From the NCBI GenBank assembly GCA_004154925.1, contig QJNS01000022.1, positions 1 to 64,000 of the forward strand: a stretch of DNA of 64,000 bases, in the 5' to 3' direction. Positions 1 through 13,500 of this stretch are shown here, piece after piece. The position numbers were made by a program, and so were the translations under genes. The first letter of the stretch is position 1, and every line of letters begins with the position of its first letter. The stretch is from Monosporascus cannonballus (taxonomy: Eukaryota > Ascomycota > Sordariomycetes > Xylariales). The notes under the pieces were generated by a model. The model saw only the letters and a list, made by a program, of their open reading frames with translations. It made no database searches and was not told the origin of the DNA.

Positions 1-90
1 TATTTTATTTTATTTTATTTTATTTTATTTTATTTTATTTTATTTTATTTTATTTTATTTTATTTTATTTTATTTTATTTTATTTTATTT
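1..90. repeat. (TTTTA)n microsatellite
   Basis: About eighteen perfect pentanucleotide units fill the left edge of the window, followed by a T-run. Read on the minus strand this is a (TAAAA)n tail directly after the ORF that ends at 85. That arrangement resembles the simple-repeat tail of a non-LTR retrotransposon, but no reverse transcriptase is visible nearby, so the origin is open. The tract probably continues outside the window. Confidence 0.95.
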
Positions 91-390
91 TTTTTTGAGG
101 GTAAAACGCGTATCTATCTGGACGGGCACTACGGCTCCTGCGCTTATCCCCAGATACGTTTTTACTGCCTGAGTCTGACTGATAGCTTCGCTTAGGCGAA
201 ACTGTTTATCGCCACGGCGGCGCTTATGCGGCGGTTCGACTTCCAGCTCCACGAGGCGGACCCGAAAGACGTTCTGTGCGTTAGCGATCAATTCATCTAG
301 AGAACGGAAGACACGAGTGGAATCAAGGCGTTCGTCCAGAAGGTTTATAGCTAGCCCTAGGGGCTTGGAGAGAGTTGAGGGGCGTTAATA
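85..390 (-). other. Unrecognised minus-strand ORF tail
   Basis: An open minus-strand frame runs from a TAA near 390 to a stop at 85-87, about 100 codons; the first ATG gives only 68 residues. The segment contains a basic cluster (PPHKRRR) and has a normal-looking composition. I do not recognise the family. It lies immediately upstream of the (TAAAA)n tract, so it could be the last exon of a gene or the 3' end of a transposon ORF. No intron borders or start could be fixed. Confidence 0.3.
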
Positions 391-1435
391 TTTGTAATTT
401 TTTAAAGGAAATGGCGGCGCGTTGGAGGGATGGAGGGTTGATGGTGAGTCCACCTCTCTCACATTAGTTCGTATGGTTTGTGTTCTTCAATCGTATAATG
501 GCTGGCTCCTTCGCAGGGGATATACTCATCTTATTTTGAGATTGATATGACGCTATCGAGAGTCTGGGCCCAACGACGATGATAGGAGTGTCTTTACCAT
601 GAGCCGTAAATATTTTATAAGGGCGCTATGCCTCGCTTATTGTTCGCTGAGTCCCTCTAAACCCATGAAATTAATCATTACTCTCACCCGCAAGCTATCA
701 AGGGGGTTCATACACGCCTTTCTCCCCATCCCTGCAATACCACGCACGCCGCCACGTAGCAAACCCACCACAACCACTGCGGGATCAACTAGCTGGTGCT
801 GGTGCCGTCCAACCCCGCTCATCCCGCTCCTGTTCCTCCTCTTCCAGAAGATCCGGGAGGCGCATAGGTGCTCCGCGACACCGCGCTCCCCACGGACCTG
901 GACGGCATGATAACTATGGTGCTCGACGCCTTTGCGCCCGCGCCGTCCCGCTTGCATACGAAACCTCGTTACGTCGAATAGAACCTGTAGCGCGCATGCG
1001 CGGACGATGCCGCCCCATTCTGGTCTCTGATGGGGCTGTTGGCTGGCAGCATTTCGGAGAAGCCTGTTGGCGACGGCGGTAGTAGTAGTTGGTAGCAGTA
1101 GAAGCGACGGTAATGGGTTCAACTGCTCGGCGCACCTGATATACAGGTAATAAGCGCCCTCAACGCGTAGCAGATATTCGATGCCGCGAGGAAGATGTAC
1201 ACCGAGAGGACCGGTCGCTCGCTCCCATTCGCCATTACTTCCATTATGCGCTCGAGTGCAGCGGCCGGGTGGGGTAGCCTCTCAGTTGCCAGTGTCTTCA
1301 ACTGCCTCATCTTGGTGCCTTCTCCCAATAAGGTGCCTATTGATGCCTCAGGGTTTGTCCCTCATGACTCTGCCTCTTTTTCGCTCCGGCTCACTAGTTC
1401 CCTGACTTTCGCAGTTTGCTTCTCTCGCGCACCGG
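391..1435. other. Normal-GC stretch without a supportable gene
   Basis: This kilobase is not RIP-mutated. Several overlapping ORFs on both strands (largest 161 codons, minus, 637-1122) contradict each other and show no domain or motif I recognise. A minus-strand ORF at 1119-1328 reads more protein-like but is too short to call. It may be flanking DNA of the damaged glycosidase gene to its right. Confidence 0.5.
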
Positions 1436-2076
1436 AAGTATGGGCCGAACTCTGACCGACTCTCTTCAACAGGCAGCTCTACCCATCCCAGTCTATTCTC
1501 CCGGGATATCTTTGACCTCCTTTGCTCTAAACCAGGGCGCCATCCCTTTATACGAGTCGGTGGCAGTTCAACGTGAGCTCGCACCCTCGAACCCCGCAAG
1601 CGATGCTAATTACTTGCCGCAATGATAGCGTATGGTACAATACGTCCTAGGAGACTGTAATCTACAACTGGTGTAATACTTCGGGGACACCAACCAAAAC
1701 CTATGGTATACCGGACATGGTAATGGTCGTCCCCTCTTTTTTTGAGGGGTTCCTCAATTTCATCAGCATCCACTGGTCATGGAAGATTAATATGGGAAAC
1801 GCGTTCGGCGGGAAAGGCGGCCTCGAAAAAGCCCTGGTAGTGACCCGGATCGTTATGGGCATTGTTCAAGACCGGCTAAAGAGCTTTGAGCTTGGCAACG
1901 AGCCTGAGCTGATGGCGAGATTATTGGACCACCGGCCGAGCGACCCCATCATAGAAGATTACGTAAGGGAAAGGAAGACGTATGCCGAAGCAATGTCGAA
2001 ACGTATTTTGAAAAATAACAAGTATGGCCTGAACACGGCTCGATATTTCCAAGTAAAATTTATAATAGGTACCTAA
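1436..2076 (+). pseudogene. GH79-like glycoside hydrolase, frameshifted and truncated
   Basis: Three adjacent frames together read like a fungal family-79 glycoside hydrolase (beta-glucuronidase/heparanase-like retaining enzyme). Frame 2 (about 1450-1570) gives a segment ending IRVGGSS; frame 3 (to 1625) gives NPASDANYLPQ; frame 1 (1651-2076) gives PSFFEGF, then FELGNEPE, then KYGLNTARYFQV. The NEP glutamate in FELGNEPE is the expected acid/base catalytic residue of the clan. At least two +1 frame changes and in-frame stops separate the pieces. The C-terminal half is absent: homology ends within a few codons of the A/T block at about 2070. The family call rests on remembered motif order, not on an alignment. 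Sequencing error could explain the frameshifts but not the truncation. Confidence 0.6.
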
Positions 2077-5000
2077 TAAATATTTACGGATTACTTATAA
2101 CCGTAAATAAATAATAATAAATAATATTAATATTTTATAATATTTTTTATAATACTTTTTTAAATAAATTTATTATATATAAATATATATTATATAAATA
2201 ATAATTATATTATTTTAATAAAATAAATATATATTTTGAAAATATTAAATATTAAATTTAAATTAAATTAATTAAAATTTATTAATATATTATATTTATA
2301 ATTATTTTTTAATATTTTTTAAAATAAGATATAAAAAATTAAAAAATTAATATTATAAATAAAAATAAAAATAAAAATAAATATAAATATTAAAATTTTA
2401 AAATTTTTATTTAAATTTTTTTTATAAAATAAGATATTAAAAATTTTAAAAATATTATATAATATATTAAATTTATAATTAAAATTAATTATATATATTT
2501 TATAATTTATTTTAAAAATTTATTTAAATAATAAAAATATATAAATAAATAAAATATATAAATTATATATTATTATTATTAAATTTTATTATAATATTAT
2601 ATATTAAATAAATTTTTAATAATATAAAATATATTAATATTAAATTATAAAATTAAAATTTAATATATTTTAAATATTTATTATATATAAAAATATTATA
2701 TAATATAATATAAAATATAAATAAATTAATATATAAAATTAAATATTAAAAATATTTAAAATTTATATTTAAATATAATATATTTATATATAAAATAAAA
2801 AATAAAATTAATTAATAAAAATTTAAATTATTATATATATTAAAATTAAATATAATAAATATAATAATAAATATATTTAATATATTATATATATTTATAA
2901 AATATTTTATAAAAAATTAAAAAATATATAATATTATATATAATATTATTAAAATAAATTTAAATTTTTAATAATATTATAAATATATTTAAATTAATAT
3001 TATTTTTAATTTATAAAACCTTAATATTTAATATTATTATATTTAAAATATAATAAATTTATTATTTATATAATATATTATAAAATATATTAAAATTAAT
3101 TAATAATTAATTTTTTTAAATAATATAAAATATTAAAAAATATTTTAAATAAAAATATTATAATATTAAATATAATTATTATTAATAATAAAAATATTAT
3201 TTAAAATAAATTTAATAAAATATTTTTAAAAAATTTATATTAATATAAATAATTAATTTTTAAAATAAAAAATATTTTTATTTAATATTTTTTATATTTT
3301 TTAAATATATTTATTAATAATATATTTTTATATTATTAAAATATTTTAATAAATAAAAATAATTAAAAAATATATAAATTTTATTTAAAATATATTAAAT
3401 ATTTTAATAATTATATTAAAAAATATATATTTAATTTATAAATAATAAATTTATTATTATTTTTTATTATATATTTATAATTTTAATAATAATTAATAAT
3501 ATTTAATATAAAATTTAATATAATATAATATATTTTATTTAATTTTTATATTAAATATTATTTATATAAATAATTTAAATAATTTAAATAATATATTTAT
3601 AAAAATTAATATAAAAATATAAAATTAAATATATTATAATAAAATATAATAAATATATATAAAAATAAAAAATTAATTTATTTTTAATTATTTAAATATA
3701 TTATTAATAATAAAATTAAATATATAATATTAAATATATATATATTTATATATATTAAAAATATATTTATTAATAAATAATTTATAATTTTAAAATTAAA
3801 AAATTTATTATATTAAAATATTATTTTAAAAATATTAATATTTAAATATTTTTATATAATAATATTATTTATTAATAAAATTTAAATTAAATATTATTTT
3901 AATTTATATTTTAATATATTAAATTTTTTAATATTAATATTAAAAATATATTATTAATTTATATTAATATTTTATATATTTTAAATTTAAATTATATTTA
4001 TTAATAAATTTATAAAAAAATTTTATATAATTAATATATTAATAAAAATATTAATTAAAATTATATTATATTATATATTTTAAATTATAAATATTATTAA
4101 AAAATATAATAAATTAAAAATTAAAATTAAATATTATTTTATATATTTAATATATTTTTTTATATATTATTAAATTTTTATAAAATATATTTAATAAAAA
4201 AATTTAAAAAATATAATATATTTTTATTATTTTAAATTTAAAAATTATAAATAAATTAATTTAAATTTAATTATTATATAAAAATTATTAAAATATTTAT
4301 AAAAATAATATTAAAATATTTAATATTTAAAATATTAAAAAATATAAAATTAAAATATATTATTAAATTTTTTAATAAATAAATATTTTTAAAAATATTT
4401 AATATATATATATTAAAATTATAATATATTTTAAATAATATTAAATAATTAAAAATAAAAAAATATAATATAATAAAATTTTAATTATTTTAATATTTAT
4501 TATATATATTTAAATTATATTAAAATTTAATATAATATTTATATATTTTTATTAATTTTTTTTCATATATATTAAATTTTTATAAATAATTTTATATAAT
4601 TTTGAAATATATATTTATTATATATTATTTAAATTTTATATAAATTTTAAAATAATATATTAATATTAAATAATATATATAAAATATTTTATATATTTAA
4701 TTTAAATTTTAAATTTTAAAAATTATAATATATATATAAAATATTTTTTATTATAATATTAAATATTTTTATTTATAATAATTTTTAAATTTTTTAAATT
4801 TTTTTAAATTTAATTTATATATAATATTTTAATAATAATATATTAAATAAAATATATTATATAAAAAAATAATATATATAATAAATTTATTTATAATAAA
4901 TTTAAATTATAATAATTATATTAATTATAAAATATATATTAATATTTTATATATTATTAAATTTATATTTTAATTATATTTTTAATTAAATATTAAATTT

Positions 5001-8000
5001 TATAAAAATATAATAATAATATTATATTATTATTAATTATATATATAAAAAATATTAAAAATAATTTTTTAATAATTTTTGAAATTAATTTATTATATTT
5101 TTATTTAAATTTTTTTATATTTTATATATTTTAAATTTTTAATTATATTTATATTATTTAATAAATATATTTTTATATTTAATTTATTTACTTTATATTA
5201 TTAATATTATATAATAATATATTAAATTATAAAATATATTAAAATATTAAATATTTTTATTTAAAATATTATTAAATTATAATAAAATTATTAATATAAT
5301 AATATTTTAAATAATTATATTAATATTAAAAATTAAAATTATATTATAAATATATATATAAAATAAAAATATTAATAATTTTAATTTTTTATAATTAATA
5401 ATTTATAAATTATTTTTATTTTTATTTATATATATATATTATAATTAAAAAATTTTATTATAATTATTTTTAATAATATTTATATTAATATATAATTTAA
5501 TATTTTTATATTATATTTAATTAATTTAATTTAATTAAAATTTTTATAATTTATAATTTTTTTATTTTTTTATAAATATTATATTATATATTTTTTTAAA
5601 AATATTTATTATTAATTTTTTAATTATTATTAAATATTATTATTTTTTATAATTATAATAATTTAAATTTTTATAAATAAATTTTATAAATTAATATAAA
5701 AATTTTTTATATATAAATATATTTTAAAATTATATATATATATAATTTATTTTTTAATTTTAAAATATTATAAAATTTAATAATATAATTATTTTTAAAA
5801 TTATATATATTTATTAATATATTAAAATTATATTAAATTTAATTTAATAATTATATATTTTTATATTTATTAAAAATTTTAAATTTAGTATATAATAAAT
5901 AAAAATAAAAATTTAATTTATTAATATTATATATATATATATATTATAAATAAATTTAAATTAGTTTTTAATTTTAATATATATTTTTATTTTTTTATAA
6001 TATATTATATATTAAATATATATATTATAATATTAATATAATAATAATAAATTAAATATTAATTTAATTTTAAATTTAATTTAATTATATTTAATTTTTA
6101 TAAATTACAAATATATATTAAATATAAATATATAAATATTTAATTTAAAATATTATATAATATAATATATATATATTTTTAAAATTTTTAAAAATAAAAT
6201 AAAAAATAAAATTAATTTATAATTAAATAAATTATTTTTTTAAAATAAAATTTATATATAATTATTAAATTTATAATATTTATATAATATTATATAAATA
6301 TTTATTTTATTAATAATTACTAAAATTATTATTTTTTAAAATATTTTTTAATATATTATTTTTTAATTATTTTTAAAAATATATAATTTTATTAATAAAA
6401 ATTAAAAATTATTATATTAATATTTATAATTTTTTTAAATTATATAAAAAATTTTAATTTTATATTTAATAATATAAAATATATATATATATTTAAATAA
6501 AATTTATATAATTTAAAAATTATTTTATATATATTTTTATAAAATTATATATATTAATATATTTTAATTAAATATTTATAATATATTAATTAATTTAAAA
6601 TATAATTTAAATTTATTAATTATTTTATTTAAATTAATTATTTAATAATAAATTATATATTATTTATTAATAAATAAAATAATTATTATTTAAATATATT
6701 TAATAATTATTTATAATATTTTTAATTTATTTATATTTAATATTTATATATTTTTATATAAAATATAATTTTAAATATTATAATATAATATTTAATTAAA
6801 TATAAAATTTATTTATAATTAATTATATTTAAATAAATAAAAATTTATAATTAATATTAATTAATTTTTAATAATTTATCAAAATAAATAAAAAATTATA
6901 TAATATTTATTTAATTTTAAAAATATTATAATATATTATAAATATTTTTTAAAATATTTTTTAAAAAATATAATAATTTATTTATATAATTTAATATTAA
7001 ATTTAAATTATATAAATTTATATTAATATAAATATTTTAAAATTAATTAATTAAAAAATTTATATATTTTTTATTTTATTAATATTTTATTTATATTATT
7101 TAATTAATTTTTTAAAAATTTTAAATTTATAAAATTATAATATAATTTTATTTATTAAAAAATTATTATTATTTAAAAAATATATAATTATTTTTAATTT
7201 TTTTTTGTTTTAATATATTAATAAATTTTATTAATATATATAAATTAATTATTTTATAAAATTAAATATTTATATTATTTTTATTATATATATTAATTAT
7301 TTAAAAAATATATTTTTTATAATATTATATTATTATTAATAAATTTTAATATTTTTAAAAATAATAATATAAAATATTATTATAATAAAAATATTTAAAA
7401 ATATAATAATAATTTAATATTTTATATAATAATAAATATAATTAAATATTAATTATAATATATATAAATTTTTAATATTTAATTAAAATATAATTATAAT
7501 TTTATTTTATTTAAAAATTTAAAATATTAATTATTAATTTAAATAAATAATATAAAATATATAATAAAATATAATTTAAATAAAATTTATATTTTATTAT
7601 TATTTATTTTAAAATTTTTCAAATATTATTATATTAATTAAAATATTAAATATTAATAATTATATTATATTTTATATTTAAAAAATTTAATAATAAAATA
7701 ATATTTAATTTAAAAAATTTTATTTAAATATTTTTTATTATAATATTTATATATTTTATTATTTAAAAATTATATTATTATTTTAAAATTTAAATTTTAT
7801 TATTAATATTATTTTTTTATTTTATTAATTATTATTATTATTATTAAATAAAAAATATAAAATTTTTAAAAAATATTTTTTTTATTATACTTAATATTTT
7901 TAATTTTTAATATAAAATTTAAATATAATAATTATTTTATAATTTTAATTATTATATATAATAAAAATAATTTTATATAATATTTTATATATATTAAAAA

Positions 8001-10150
8001 TATTTTTAAAATATATATTTTTTTTAATTAAATATTAATATTATTATAAAATATTTTTATTATAATTTTTTTTATAAAAAATAATTATAATATTTATAAT
8101 TTATAATATTAAAATTATAATATTATTATATTATTTTAAATTAAATAATAAAATTAAAATATATTAAAAATATTATTAAAAATATTTAAATATTTAAAAA
8201 ATTATAAAAATATTTTTAAATTTTATTTTTTAAATTATAAAATTAAATTAAATTATTTAATAAATATTTTTAATATATTATATAAAATATTTATATTAAA
8301 TTAATAAAAAATTAAATTATATATAAATTATATATATATATTAATAATATTATTTTTATTATATTTATTAAAAATTTTTATTTATAATATTTAATTATAT
8401 TTTTTTATTTTAAAAATTATATAATAATATAATAATATTATTAAAATTTTAAAATATTTTTAAAATAATTTAAATTTTATTAAAATAATATAATTATAAA
8501 TATTATAATATATTATTTATTAAAATAATATTTAAATAATTATAAAATATATTAATATAATAAAAAAATTTAAATAATATTAAATATATTTTAAATATTA
8601 ATATTTATTTATATATTTATTTAATTTATAAAATTAATTTTAAAATTAATTTTTTTAATATTTTTTAAAAATTATAAATAAAATAAATATTTAATAATAA
8701 TTTTTTTAAAAAAATTTATAATTATTTTATAAATTTATAAATTATTTTTATATTAATAATATTATAATAATATATTAAAAAACTTTTATTATTTTTAAAA
8801 ATAATTATTTTAAATAATTATTTAATTATTTAAATTTTATTTTAATTATAATATAATATATTATATTTTTTAATAATTTTTATTATATATTTAAAATTAT
8901 AATATATTTATTAATTTTATTAATTTTATTTTATTAATTTATTTATTAATTTAAATATTATATTAATATATTTATATTTTTATATAATATTAAAATAAAT
9001 TATTTAATATAATTAATTTTATATAAAAAATTTTAAAATATAAAATTTATTTTTATATTTTTATTATAATTTAAATATATAAAATATTAATTAATATAAT
9101 ATATTTATTATTAAATATTTAAAATTAAGTATTATTATATATTAAAATATTTAATTTTTATTTTTTTAAAAAAATAATATTATTAATAAAATATATTATT
9201 AAATTTAAAATATTTTATAATTTTTTATTTTTAATATTTAAATTTATTAAATTATATATATATATATATTTATATAATATTATAAATTATTTTATTTAAA
9301 TTTTTAATAAATTATTAATAATATTAATTAATAATTTTTATTTTATAAATTTATTAAATTTAATAAAAATTTTATATTATTAATAAATATTTTAAATATA
9401 TATTTAATAATTTATTATTATTTTATATTAATTTTATTTTATTTTTTTAAAATAAAAATTATATTAAATATAAAAATATAAATTATTTTAAAAAATATAT
9501 TAATATTTAATATTTTTATTATTTATAATATATAATATATATTATATTATATAAAATAAAATTTAATAATATATATATTTTTTATATATTTTTAATATTA
9601 TTATAATATTTTATAAAATTTATATTTTAATTTTTTATATTTAATATAAAAAAATATTTTTATATTATTTTTATAATTTTATTAATATATTAAAAAAATT
9701 TTAAAATTTATTTAAATATAAAAATTAATTATTAAAAATATTTTGTAAAAATTTTAAAATATTTTATAAATAATTTAATTTTATTTAAATTATAATTATA
9801 AAACATAATATTATAAAAAAATATTTATATTTTAATAAAATAAAAATTTTAATAAATTTTTTTATAATAATAATTATAATAATTATTAATATAAAAAAAT
9901 CTTAAAAATTTAAATAATGTTAATAAAATATAAAAATAAATTTAAATTATATAAATTATTAATTTATAAAATTAAATTTTATTATTATTTATTATTTTAA
10001 TTAAAAAAATTATTTTAATTTTTAATATTAAAAAAATTTATTATTAATTTATTAAAAAATTAATTTAAATAATAATAATTACATAATAATTTAATTTAAT
10101 TTAAAATAAGTTTAATATTTTGATAAATATATTTAAATATATATAAAAAA
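2077..10150. other. 8-kb near-pure A/T block
   Basis: From about 2110 to about 9740 the sequence is practically only A and T; I count roughly twenty G or C bases. Both strands carry A and T in similar amounts, with no obvious tandem period. No ORF of useful length exists. Near the right edge G and C return, first as isolated bases and then in CpG. A short inverted repeat (TATTTACGG / CCGTAAATA) sits at 2079-2108, next to the GH79 break. The likeliest explanation is repeated RIP of an old repeat or a centromere-like AT tract. An assembly artefact cannot be excluded. Confidence 0.85.
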
Positions 10151-10239
10151 TTATAAAATCTTTTTATTTTTAATATTTATAAAAGTAAATATTTAATAAA
10201 ATTCGAAAAATATTACGTAAATAATAATATTATTACGTT

Positions 10240-11010
10240 TTATATATTTATTAATTTTTTATCCGTTTTAACCTTTTAACATATTATACCTTTTTACTTT
10301 AAAATGCGCTTATTTGTTTTATATCAAAATTTTAATATAACGTTATTATATCTATATTACAAAAAAAAGATTTTCTTGCCGGTTTTTACGATGCGTTTAA
10401 AGCTGTCAAAACGTCCGAAAATATCAAAGCCGGATTCGAAAAAGCTGAATTTGTTTTATTCGATCCCAATAACATTTTATCCGATTTGGAAATTCCTTTA
10501 GCTATATTTATACCGACCGTATCACCGCTAACATCCGCCGGTTCCGTTTTTTTCCTCCTCGCGAAAACCTTTAAGAATATCCGCAAAATAACAAAACGGA
10601 GACGTTATTTGCAAATAAAAAAAAGGTTACAAAGGCAATTCGCCGATGAAAATGGTTAAATTGGTTAATCTTTTGACGAAAAATGCCTTAATATTATTAT
10701 ATAAAAATATTTTTTTTAAAAAAATAATTACTTATGCAAAACGAACTATATTCTTAATAAACGTCGATAAATTGAAAGAAAAAACAGTTTTAAGAAAAAG
10801 GAACATTTATTATATAAAAGGGATAAGTTTTTTTGGCCGAGAAAAAAAGGTAATAGTAAAAAAATATAGCTAATAACGGCTGCAGGTAATCGTCGCAAAA
10901 AGGTTAAAACGAAAAAAAGAAAATATAGCGTTTGCAGTAAGTTCGCACATAATCCGCGTAGGTATAAAAATGGTGTAAATATATTTAGCGAAAAAGAATC
11001 TAATTAATTT
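10240..11010 (+). pseudogene. pogo/Fot1-type transposase, C-terminal remnant
   Basis: The frame starting at 10,379 reads AGFYDAFKAVKTSENIKAGF, followed by FVLFDPNNILSDLEI. This matches the conserved segment after the catalytic domain of Tc1/mariner-pogo (Fot1-like) transposases. Upstream, about 10,263-10,320, a RIP-damaged counterpart of the 'QPLDVG.F.PLK.AY' motif precedes it (PFNILYLFTLKCAY). Downstream, about 10,880-10,985, a basic stretch and a SVCSKFAHN segment look like the C-terminal zinc knuckle found in this family. Frames change several times and stops are present. The DDE core and N-terminal HTH would lie in the A/T block to the left and are unreadable. No paired TIR could be located. 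Confidence 0.7.
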
Positions 11011-11934
11011 ATGATATTTTGATATGTTATGGTTAATTAATTTGAATTCGTTATCGAGAAGTGCCAAAAATTATTCAGTGAACTTGTTTATTTAGTGAGC
11101 TTGTTTTAGATGTTATCAGTTTTTATTTACTTTTTAATTTTCCTTTAACTATTAATATTTAGTTATTTTATTACGGGGTTTTAAATAAAACATATTTATA
11201 AGATTTATACGTTTTCTTAAAATTATAACATTTTATTTAATTTTAAGTTTTATATATTTTAAACGATATAATATAAAGTATTATTATTTTAAAAATATTA
11301 ATATTAATTAAAATTTTATTATTATATTTATCTTTAACTTTTTTTATATATTAAAGATTTTGTTTATCGTCGAGTGTTACGATTATATTAATATAATTTT
11401 ATAAGAATTCGAATTAATTAAATTTTAAAAAATAATATATTTAAAACTGCAGAAAAACAATATTATTAATATTTCTTATTAAATTTAGCTTTAACATCCA
11501 TTAAGTAAAGGAATTACTGTAATTAACTCCAGTTTTTATTTTAATTATAAAATTTATAATTTGGTATTTATTTTTATTTTTTCTTATTATTTCGCAACTT
11601 TTCGTTAATATTAATGCGAATAATTTATATTTGTCATAGGTTTATCTTATTTTAAAATTGTACTTTTCGGTTAATAAAATAATATATTCTTTTAAAACAA
11701 CCTTAAAATATATAATTATATTTTATGTAAATCGTTATATTATGATTATTATATATACGATAAATATTATAAGATTAATAAGAAAATATCTATAATACGT
11801 TCGATATTATATAAAAATAATTAAAAATTTGCGAAAATACTGTTAAATAATTTAAGTTTAAAAGGTCTTAAAATTGCTCTTAATTTTTTAATAAAATATA
11901 ATTAAACCATTTAACTAAATTTAAAGCGTATTTT
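11011..11934. other. AT-rich spacer with a short direct repeat
   Basis: RIP-like AT-rich DNA between the transposase remnant and the Gypsy element. At about 11,078-11,112 a motif of about 17 bases is repeated once (AGTGAACTTGTTTATTT / AGTGAGCTTGTTTTAGA); this may be the old terminal region of the pogo element. Nothing else is recognisable. Confidence 0.4.
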
Positions 11935-11939
11935 AATAT

Positions 11940-12312
11940 TGTTACGATCTAACTAAAATCGGCCTCGAAAACGGTCGGACCCATACGAAAAGGTTAGGTA
12001 ATTTGGATCTCTTTTAGCAATAAGATTCAAATAAATCCATATAGAACTAACTAAATCTAATAGCATTAGATCTATAGCAATATTAAAATCTAATAAGAAT
12101 CTAATTTAATTCAGAAAAGATATATATGTTTATTATTTCCATAGTTTAAATAGCTTTAGTTTGCAATATAATATCGTTACCTGAGACACTTTTGGAATTA
12201 CGAGACGTAATACGATTATTATATTTATTACTTAAATTTCTACGATATTCCTGCTAACATAAATTCGTACGATTAAGGTTTACTAATTGGTTAAACTCCT
12301 TAGTTCGTTATA
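11940..12312 (+). repeat. 5' LTR of element 1 (373 bp)
   Basis: It begins TGTTACGATCTAACTAAAAT and ends TTCGTTATA, the mutated form of the CTCGTTACA end seen in the 3' copy. It aligns along its whole length with 18,468-18,839, with mostly C/T and G/A differences. The right part (from about 12,120) is also shared with the LTRs of element 2, while the first ~150 bp are not. Confidence 0.93.
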
Positions 12313-12433
12313 CGTTATAAGCTTTTATTTAACAGTACCGTCAAACTTTTATGTAATATCGATTAACATTATATTTACCAGCAAATAGCCTGAATAGCTT
12401 ATTTACCAGGTCCTTAATTACCCGGACATTAAA

Positions 12434-13500
12434 ATGGAATCCGAGAAGAAAAAGAAAAAACCTTATCTTTTTCGCAAAGACGTTCTTCGACGACTAGATG
12501 TTATAAACGAACGTATCTTTTAGCTCGAAAGAAACAATAATAACCGTACGACGTCCCTTTAAATAACTCATAAAAAAATTAAAAAAAAAGGAAAGCTCCC
12601 GAAATTAGAAACCCTTTTCGAATAAGCTAGATTATTTAATTGAATTTTACTAAGGAACTAGGAAAAGTTTTTAAATTTTTTAAGTCAGAATCCTTCTATA
12701 GAACCTTAACCAAATTATAATTATTTTCAATTTAATATCGAATATATTTCGGGTATTTTCTTATTCAATTTATTACGTTTATTATACGAATTAAATTCCT
12801 AATTGGACGATTTACCGGAAATGCGGCTATTTAATTCGAACCCGTTATAAGAAAATATATTATTTTGTTAATCGAAAAAGAAAACCCGGAAATAATGCGA
12901 ATTTACAGTAATTACGAATAATTCGAATAATTATTAACGAAAACTTTCGGAATAATAAATAAAAAAATGAAAGCCGAAATACAAATCCAGCAGTTACGTT
13001 AAAAAGGATTAATATTTAGTTACGGTAATACGTTGGTTTAATTAATAACTTAGCTGAATTAGAGATAAAAAGTATTAATAGCTAAGTTTTTCGACGGCGT
13101 GAAAAAAAATGTAAAAGAAATTTTTTGAATGCGATTAACCTAATTATTTATTAGATTATATAGTTATAGCAATTAAGATTAACGATCGACAATACGTATG
13201 GCGCATTAAAGGTACGAAAAGAAAAAATAATAACAAACCCCGATATATGGCCAATACTAGCGTTTTTCGACGTAATAACACTTTTTACGACATAAAACTA
13301 GAACTTATAGAATTAGGAGCCATTTATAAAAAGGATTAAAACCAGATTAAATATAATAATTACAACAAAATAAAACATAAGGTATTATAGTATAAACTAT
13401 TTAAAAAGCCCTATTAGGATAACTGAAAACCTGGACCTAAAAGCCAGTCCAAAAAGAACAAAAAGAACGGAAATAAATTTATTAATATAATTCAACCTAA
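12434..13500 (+). pseudogene. Element 1 gag (eroded)
   Basis: The reading frame opens at ATG 12,434 with a very basic N-terminus (MESEKKKKKPYLFRKDVLRR) and a charged helical stretch, as in fungal Gypsy Gag. A CCHC knuckle follows at about 13,352-13,393. Its spacing (X2, X4, H, X4) is intact, but the cysteines are now tyrosines (TGY to TAY). Many internal stops are TAA or TAG where Gln would be expected. The stretch from here to the protease (about 14,440) remains protein-like but I cannot assign it to a domain. The product would have packaged element RNA. Confidence 0.75.

Noticed and set aside
637..1122. 161-codon minus-strand ORF
   Set aside because: Overlaps ORFs on both strands, has no recognisable motif and reads like chance openness in GC-rich DNA.
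2110..9740. Mitochondrial DNA insertion
   Set aside because: No mitochondrial gene, tRNA or GC cluster is visible; even AT-rich mitochondrial spacers contain more G and C.
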